Shown here one piece after another: positions 5,304 through 9,288 of a stretch of DNA of 9,288 bases (position 1 is the first letter of the stretch; the number at the start of each line of letters is the position of its first letter). Source of the stretch: Methanomicrobiales archaeon. GTDB lineage: Archaea; Halobacteriota; Methanomicrobia; Methanomicrobiales; JACTUA01. The translations under genes were made by a program, and so were the position numbers. Where the stretch lies: the NCBI GenBank assembly GCA_028678555.1, contig JAJRDF010000041.1, positions 1 to 9,288 of the forward strand, in the 5' to 3' direction. The notes under the pieces were generated by a model. It saw only the letters and a program-made list of their open reading frames with translations, had not been told where the DNA came from and did no database searches.

Positions 5304-6107
5304 ATGTCTGGGTGGAGAATTTTCTTAATTCTCGGAATTCTCGTTCTTATCATTTCCTCCGGTTGCATGGAATGGCAACCCCGTGCTTTTTTATCCCGTT
5401 CAAAGTACAAACTCACCATCTCCACGAACGAGCCAATCCACAACCTCACCTTTTACCTGCCGCTTCCCGTGAAAAATGACATCCCGCAGGTGGGGGAACT
5501 CCCTATCTCCCAATCAGAATTTGAACGATCCAATACGTCAGCTGAAATTGTGAAATCGCCGCCAGGCATCGATGAAGTCGATCTCTCACCAGGAGATGCA
5601 TTCTGGTTCGTCGTCATACGGATGGACTCCCTCTTTCCGACGGACCAATATTCCGTTGAGATATCAGATTACCATACAGGCCTGGTACCTCCCGTTGAGT
5701 TCATCCAGACACTCACCCCCATCGGTAACGAATCGATTATCCTTCCGAAACTAAACTTTACCTACTCCAGTCCCTGCCCGCCTGTGCAACAGATCCAATC
5801 TCATCTCTATTTCGATAAAAATGCTATCCCGCAAGATACTGTCATTTTTACGGATTATATGGCATCGCCCTCGACCAGAATGTTCATGCAATTCTCTCAG
5901 AATGGATTGAATCAGTGGCAGGAAGGCTATGATGATTGGCGGTTCAATTCTTATGATGATTCATTTATCTGGGAGCACGAAGGCTCAAGCCATGGATGGT
6001 ATCTCGTCGGGGGAACTTTCAGGGCGGGAAGCGGGTCCTATCCGGATCCCTCCCATCCGGACTGGCAGAACTTGTTGAAGACATCAGGGGCGGATTTCTG
6101 TTTGTAA
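5304..6107 (+). CDS. Uncharacterised lipoprotein, AT-rich and possibly acquired
   Basis: 267 residues, not recognised. It opens with a short basic N-terminus, a hydrophobic stretch (IFLILGILVLII, 6-17) and SSGC, so Cys21 is the likely lipid-modified residue after signal cleavage. The mature part should be outside the membrane. It contains NxS/T sequons (for example NLT and NFT), many aromatic residues toward the end (WQEGYDDWRF, HGWYLVGGTF) and a loose beta-rich look, with only one further pair of cysteines. Two sampled 60-base lines have about 45-48% GC, clearly lower than neighbouring genes. The ATG is 11 bases after the tRNA with no room for its own standard promoter, so it may be read through from the tRNA promoter. 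No integrase or tRNA-end duplication is visible. Confidence 0.8.
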   Translation: MSGWRIFLILGILVLIISSGCMEWQPRAFLSRSKYKLTISTNEPIHNLTFYLPLPVKNDIPQVGELPISQSEFERSNTSAEIVKSPPGIDEVDLSPGDAFWFVVIRMDSLFPTDQYSVEISDYHTGLVPPVEFIQTLTPIGNESIILPKLNFTYSSPCPPVQQIQSHLYFDKNAIPQDTVIFTDYMASPSTRMFMQFSQNGLNQWQEGYDDWRFNSYDDSFIWEHEGSSHGWYLVGGTFRAGSGSYPDPSHPDWQNLLKTSGADFCL

Positions 6108-6146
6108 CAGAATGATCGACGGGATCCAAGAAAATCCCAGTTGGTC

Positions 6147-6157
6147 TATAAAAATAA
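6147..6157 (-). terminator. T-rich terminator after purF
   Basis: On the minus strand TTATTTTTATA, starting about 6 bases after the purF stop codon. It sits in the short convergent gap with the lipoprotein gene and fits archaeal T-tract termination. Confidence 0.45.
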
Positions 6158-6162
6158 CGTAA

Positions 6163-7659
6163 CTATTTCTTCGATCTCGCTCTCTTGGGAGGAATCGCCT
6201 TCACCGAAGATCCCCGTTTCCCTTCCTGCCCCTGTCCCTCCCCCTTGAACGCCCCCAGTTTCGTCTGGTAGGTGCCGCCCACGAAGTCCACGATCCGGGC
6301 CATGCAGGATTCACCCTCGATAGGGACCGGGTAGCCGCCGGTGAGGCAGCCGGTGCAGAGGTGTTCCTTCGGGAGGCCGATGGCCTGCACCAGTGCGTCC
6401 AGGGAGATGTGGTGGAGCGAGGTGGCGTTGATGGACTCCCGGACCTGCTGGGTCTCCTTGTCGCTCGCGATCAGCTCTTCCCTGGTTGGCATGTCCACCC
6501 CGAGGTAACACGGGGCCTTGATGGGCGGGGAACCGATCCGGACGTGCACCTCCTCGGCCCCGGACTCCTTCATCAGGTCCACGATGTGCCGGGAGGTGGT
6601 ACCCCGGACAATGGAGTCATCGACCAGGACCACGGACTTCCCGCAGATGTGGCCGGTGATGGGGTTCAGCTTGATCCGGACGGCCGACTCCCGCTCCTTC
6701 TGGGACGGCTTGATGAACGTCCGGCCCATGTACCGGTTCTTCATGAGCCCCTCCAGGTACGGGATCCCGGAGTGGTGGGCAAACCCGATGGCAATCGACG
6801 TGCCGGAGTCCGGGACCGGGGAGACGAGATCCGCCTTTACGGGTGCCTCGTCGTAGAGGGATGCCCCGATCTTCCTCCGCACGTCGTAGACCAGCTGTTC
6901 TTCGATCACGGAGTCGGCCCGGGCGAAGTAGATAAACTCGAAGATGCAGTGGGCCGGCCGGTCGGCCATGGTGATCTGGAGGGAGTCGTACCCGTCATGG
7001 GTGAGCCGGAGCATCTCGCCGGGCCGGACCTCACGGATCAGGGTTCCGCCCAGCACGTCGATGGCCACCGACTCGGAGGCCACGATGTGGCCCCCGGGGA
7101 TCGTGCCGAAGCAGAGGGGCTTGATCCCCAGCGGATCCCGGAAGGCGTAGAGCTCGTCGTCCACCATGAGTACAACGGAGTAGGAACCCCGGAGCCGGTG
7201 CAGGCAGAGCACGATGGCGTCCTGGATGCTGTGGCCCTTCCGGTACTCGTCCACGATCACCGAGGCGATAACCTCAGTATCGGTGGTGGTGGAGTAGATC
7301 TCTCCCGCCTGCTCGTACTCGGCCCGGAGCTGGGCCGCGTTCACCAGGTTGCCGTTGTGGGCGATGGCAAAGAAGTGGTCCCGGAACCGGAAGTTGAAGG
7401 GCTGGATGTTCTCCGGGAGGTTAGCCCCCGTCGTGGGGTACCGGACATGGCCCACCCCCACGTTCCCCTTCAGGCCCGAGAGCGCGGTCCGGTCAAAGAC
7501 CTCGCCGACAAGGCCCTGGCCCTTGTGCTTGTAGAAGCAGCCGTCAGCATAGGTGGAGATACCGGCGCTCTCCTGGCCCCGGTGCTGGAGAGCATACAGC
7601 GCATGGTACAGGGAAAAGGAAACACCGCCAGCATCCGCGATGCCAACGATTCCGCACAT
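6163..7659 (-). CDS. purF: Amidophosphoribosyltransferase (glutamine PRPP amidotransferase)
   Basis: First enzyme of de novo purine synthesis, making 5-phosphoribosylamine from PRPP and glutamine. It has 498 residues. The Ntn-glutaminase domain begins MCGIVGIAD, so Cys2 becomes the N-terminal nucleophile, with no long propeptide; LQHRGQESAGI (24-34) follows. The phosphoribosyltransferase domain carries the PRPP loop VVLVDDSIVRGTT (343-355). Cys238 (HCIFEF), Cys384 (APCYLGVD), Cys435 and Cys438 (LCTGC) correspond to the four [4Fe-4S] ligands of the Bacillus-type enzyme. The last 30 or so residues form a Lys/Arg-rich tail that looks disordered. GGGAGAG just before the ATG is a good ribosome-binding site. 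It lies 15 bp after rpl37e, at the end of that operon. Confidence 0.97.
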   Translation of the reverse strand: MCGIVGIADAGGVSFSLYHALYALQHRGQESAGISTYADGCFYKHKGQGLVGEVFDRTALSGLKGNVGVGHVRYPTTGANLPENIQPFNFRFRDHFFAIAHNGNLVNAAQLRAEYEQAGEIYSTTTDTEVIASVIVDEYRKGHSIQDAIVLCLHRLRGSYSVVLMVDDELYAFRDPLGIKPLCFGTIPGGHIVASESVAIDVLGGTLIREVRPGEMLRLTHDGYDSLQITMADRPAHCIFEFIYFARADSVIEEQLVYDVRRKIGASLYDEAPVKADLVSPVPDSGTSIAIGFAHHSGIPYLEGLMKNRYMGRTFIKPSQKERESAVRIKLNPITGHICGKSVVLVDDSIVRGTTSRHIVDLMKESGAEEVHVRIGSPPIKAPCYLGVDMPTREELIASDKETQQVRESINATSLHHISLDALVQAIGLPKEHLCTGCLTGGYPVPIEGESCMARIVDFVGGTYQTKLGAFKGEGQGQEGKRGSSVKAIPPKRARSKK

Positions 7660-7674
7660 GCTCTCCCAAAACTC

Positions 7675-7857
7675 TCAATGGGTGGGGATCTTCGGTTTCT
7701 TGTTGATCCAGCGGTAGCTCCGCATCCGCGAGCTCCGGCCGAAGCCGCAGGACGAGCAGACCTTGTGCCTGACATGGTACGAGATGTGACCGCACCGCCG
7801 GCACGCGATATGCGTCCTCTTCCGGCGTTTCCCCATCGATGGCGTGCCCTTTGACAT
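7675..7857 (-). CDS. rpl37e: Large-subunit ribosomal protein eL37 (L37e)
   Basis: 60 residues, a usual length. The family signature is clear: MSKGTPSMGKRRKRTHI followed by a zinc-ribbon with Cys19-x2-Cys22 and Cys34-x2-Cys37, then FGRSSRMRSYRW. It is strongly basic, as expected for an rRNA-binding protein. GGGAGGGT lies 5 bases before the ATG. It sits between lsm and purF in the same orientation, a gene pairing (lsm with L37e) that is widely kept in archaea. Confidence 0.97.
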   Translation of the reverse strand: MSKGTPSMGKRRKRTHIACRRCGHISYHVRHKVCSSCGFGRSSRMRSYRWINKKPKIPTH

Positions 7858-7874
7858 ATGTTACCCTCCCGAAT

Positions 7875-8102
7875 TTACCCCACCAGCGGCGAGATATAGA
7901 TGACATTGTCGCCGCGGACGATCAGCGTGCCCCTCTTCTGCACCACGCCCTCCACCATCTCCTCTGCCCGGTCCAGCACAAGGTTCATGTGCACGTCGTA
8001 CCCCTGCAGGATTCCCCGGATCTCCCGGTTCCCCCTCAGCGAGACGATCACGGGCTGGCGGTTGAGCACCTGGTCCAGAATCTCCATCGGACGCCGGGTC
8101 AT
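7875..8102 (-). CDS. LSm/Sm-like archaeal protein (SmAP)
   Basis: 75 residues from ATG 8102. The Sm1 motif lies in PVIVSLRGNREIRGILQGYDVHMNLVL and the Sm2 motif in IVRGDNVIYISP, both in the standard order. It should form ring oligomers that bind U-rich RNA. A ribosome-binding site, TGAGGGT, lies 6 bases before this ATG. An in-frame GTG at 8135 would add 11 residues but places that site inside the gene, so 8102 is preferred. It is the first gene of lsm-rpl37e-purF, 17 bp before rpl37e. Confidence 0.95.
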   Translation of the reverse strand: MTRRPMEILDQVLNRQPVIVSLRGNREIRGILQGYDVHMNLVLDRAEEMVEGVVQKRGTLIVRGDNVIYISPLVG

Positions 8103-8108
8103 AAAAAT

Positions 8109-8115
8109 ACCCTCA
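8109..8115 (-). promoter_or_regulatory. Ribosome-binding site that sets the lsm start
   Basis: Reads TGAGGGT on the minus strand, 6 bases before ATG 8102. It supports this ATG over the upstream in-frame GTG at 8135. Confidence 0.65.
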
Positions 8116-8152
8116 CTAATCGCTCCGGAGTACACAGTATGCGTGGAGAAGC

Positions 8153-8162
8153 GACATAAAGG
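8153..8162 (-). promoter_or_regulatory. Possible TATA box of the lsm-rpl37e-purF operon
   Basis: Reads CCTTTATGTC on the minus strand, about 50 bases before the lsm ATG. A start near 8130 would leave a leader of about 29 bases that includes the ribosome-binding site. The match to a TATA box is modest. Confidence 0.35.
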
Positions 8163-8164
8163 TA

Positions 8165-8236
8165 ACGCGGTCTTCCGTCACCGGAGAGGCAGCCCGGCCG
8201 CGTCACACGGGAGGGCACGCGGTCCTTCGGTCACCG
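8165..8236. repeat. Imperfect direct repeat in the lsm/PUA divergent region
   Basis: ACGCGGTCTTCCGTCACCG (8165-8183) and ACGCGGTCCTTCGGTCACCG (8217-8236) differ by one inserted base and one substitution, with start points 52 bases apart. They flank the promoter area of two divergent genes, so they may be regulator sites. The second copy can also fold on itself through GCGGT/ACCGC. Confidence 0.45.
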
Positions 8237-8275
8237 CACCCTTGATGTGCCGGGAGCGAGAATGAAAGAGCAGCC

Positions 8276-8773
8276 ATGGGTGCACTCACCATCAGGAAAC
8301 GCCACAGCATCCGGAAGGACCAGGTGGCCGCACTCCAGGCCCGCCTGCGGGAGCAGATCGGGGACGGCGCCGCCCTCTTCGCATCGGACCGGGTGGAGAT
8401 CGCGGAAACGGATGCCCCGTTCCAGCTCTTCGTGGTGGACCGGAAGCTGCTGCTGTTCGAGAAGGATGCCTGGGTCTTCCCCACCCTCCGGGGTGCCATC
8501 GAGCGGCCGTTCCCCCAGCGGAGGATCGTGGTGGACATGGGCGCGGTGCCGTTCCTCGTGAAGGGCGCCGACGTGATGCGTCCGGGGATCGTCTCGGTCA
8601 CTGACGACGTGAAGGCCGGCTGCCCTGCCGTGGTGGCCGACGTGCGGCACGGGAAACCCCTGGCCATCGCCATCGCCCACTTCGATGCACAGGCCATGCG
8701 GGGGCAGGAGAAGGGCAAGATGGCAAAAACGGTCCATTACGTCGGCGACCCGGTCTGGAACCTGGAACTGTGA
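8276..8773 (+). CDS. PUA-domain RNA-binding protein (MCT-1/Tma20-like, COG2016 type)
   Basis: 165 residues in the two-part layout of archaeal MCT-1-like proteins. An N-terminal pre-PUA part (about 1-78) begins IRKRHSIRKDQ, and a C-terminal PUA domain (about 80-160) contains VVDMGAVPFLVKGADVMRPG, then VVADVRHGKPLAIA and a final KTVHYVGDPVWNL. PUA domains bind structured RNA. Eukaryotic relatives act in translation initiation and ribosome recycling, so a ribosome-linked role is inferred. The start fits the family N-terminus but has no strong ribosome-binding site. It diverges from the lsm operon across 173 bp. Confidence 0.9.
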   Translation: MGALTIRKRHSIRKDQVAALQARLREQIGDGAALFASDRVEIAETDAPFQLFVVDRKLLLFEKDAWVFPTLRGAIERPFPQRRIVVDMGAVPFLVKGADVMRPGIVSVTDDVKAGCPAVVADVRHGKPLAIAIAHFDAQAMRGQEKGKMAKTVHYVGDPVWNLEL

Positions 8774-8802
8774 CGCCCGTTCCGGAATCGGCCCGGAGAT
8801 AC

Positions 8803-8811
8803 ATTTAAATA
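8803..8811 (+). promoter_or_regulatory. TATA box of sepF
   Basis: ATTTAAATA centred 27 bases before ATG 8834. The predicted transcription start is within a couple of bases of the ATG, implying a leaderless or nearly leaderless mRNA separate from the upstream PUA gene. Confidence 0.6.
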
Positions 8812-8833
8812 ACTCCCGGGGAAGAACCCTTTT

Positions 8834-9211
8834 ATGAGCAAATTACTCGACAGCATCATCGGGAGGAGCCCTCCCACCGGCCAGGACGATTACATGGAGC
8901 TGGACCTGGCCTCCTTTGAGGGGACCATGTCGGACCAGCCCGCCAGCATGTACGTGAAGGTGGCCACCATCGGCGACCTGAAGGACACCCCCCGGGTCAA
9001 GGAGGAGGTCTACAACGGGAACATCGTCATCATTGACATCGGCCGCCTCAAGATGGACAAGATCACCTACGAACGGGTGCTCAAGGATCTGAAGGACGTG
9101 GCCCGGGACGTGAACGGGGATATCGTGGGGCTGGGTGACCAGCGCTACGTGGTGGTGACCCCCATGTCGGTGAAGATTGCCCGGGACAAGCTGGGTGGCG
9201 GGGGCCTCTAG
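8834..9211 (+). CDS. sepF: Cell division protein SepF
   Basis: 125 residues. The first 12 or so residues (MSKLLDSIIGR) suit an amphipathic membrane-targeting helix. A polar linker with YMELDLASFEG follows, and then the SepF core from about residue 38 (SMYVKVATIGDLKD) with NGNIVIIDIGRL and a C-terminal YVVVTPMSVKIARDKL. In archaea with FtsZ, SepF tethers the Z-ring to the membrane. The gene has its own TATA box and no ribosome-binding site. Its stop codon overlaps the start of the next gene by one base (TAGTG), so the two are probably translated from one mRNA. Confidence 0.93.
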   Translation: MSKLLDSIIGRSPPTGQDDYMELDLASFEGTMSDQPASMYVKVATIGDLKDTPRVKEEVYNGNIVIIDIGRLKMDKITYERVLKDLKDVARDVNGDIVGLGDQRYVVVTPMSVKIARDKLGGGGL

Positions 9212-9288
9212 TGCAGAGTGTCTTTCCCGGCCGCTGTCCCCTGTGTGATTCCGATATCGAATACCGATACCAGACAGAAACCATCCCC
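9211..9288 (+). CDS. ZPR1-type zinc-finger protein (5' end only)
   Basis: A GTG start inside the sepF stop opens a frame of 26 codons that runs off the window. It reads MQSVFPGR, then CPLCDSDIEYRYQTETIP. Cys9-x2-Cys12 followed by the YRYxTExIP pattern is the beginning of the ZPR1 zinc-finger domain as I know it from archaeal and eukaryotic proteins. The remaining Cys pair and the rest of the domain should lie beyond 9288. Because the fragment is short, the assignment is moderate. Confidence 0.7.
   Translation, partial: MQSVFPGRCPLCDSDIEYRYQTETIP

Noticed and set aside
5271..6162. Integrated element with an attachment-site duplication of the tRNA 3' end
   Set aside because: I found no second copy of the tRNA 3' sequence and no integrase gene between the tRNA and purF.
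6361..7854. 497-codon plus-strand open frame opposite purF and rpl37e
   Set aside because: Antisense to two certain genes, with low-complexity Gly/Val/Asp/Pro composition typical of a high-GC mirror frame.
8103..8135. GTG 8135 as the lsm start
   Set aside because: The ribosome-binding site TGAGGGT lies 6 bases before ATG 8102, and the LSm family usually begins near that point.
1..9288. CRISPR array, insertion sequence or rRNA
   Set aside because: No regularly spaced short repeats, no transposase-like protein with terminal repeats, and no rRNA-like sequence were seen.

Overview
The window reads as a high-GC euryarchaeal chromosome segment, most likely from a methanogen of the Methanomicrobiales type. 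That placement is inferred from protein style (Orc1/Cdc6, LSm, eL37, archaeal SepF, ZPR1, MCT-1-like PUA protein), GC-rich third codon positions, TATA-box promoters close to start codons, and an archaeal initiator tRNA. No search was run.

Replication-origin half (1-4173). A non-coding leader (1-423) with origin recognition boxes (ORBs) precedes an orc1/cdc6 initiator gene. It is followed at 4- and 12-bp spacings by an Lrp/AsnC-type regulator and a class I/II aminotransferase, which look like one operon. After the aminotransferase comes about 0.8 kb without a clear intact gene (3359-4173). It contains two more ORBs, each identical over 21 bp to the upstream one but in opposite orientation. Each lies in a diverged 78-bp direct repeat, with a palindrome-rich GC patch and an AT-rich stretch between them. 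The whole three-gene cassette is therefore bracketed by inward-facing ORBs. The same gap holds a short remnant that resembles the start of a DUF362 protein.

Middle (4174-6110). A pterin-4a-carbinolamine dehydratase-like gene converges on a thioredoxin with an unusual charged N-terminal extension; their stop codons share a palindromic CTAG. An initiator tRNA-Met follows with its own promoter. Eleven bases after it starts an unrecognised, distinctly AT-richer lipoprotein gene that looks foreign.

Housekeeping part (6147-9288). On the minus strand, lsm, rpl37e and purF form a compact operon (RNA-binding protein, ribosomal protein, first enzyme of purine synthesis). Diverging from it on the plus strand are a PUA-domain RNA-binding protein, sepF (FtsZ membrane anchor) with its own near-leaderless promoter, and the first 26 codons of a ZPR1-type zinc-finger gene that overlaps the sepF stop by one base.

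The strongest candidate for something under-described is the origin architecture: inverted, extended ORBs placed around an initiator-regulator-aminotransferase operon rather than only upstream of the initiator gene.
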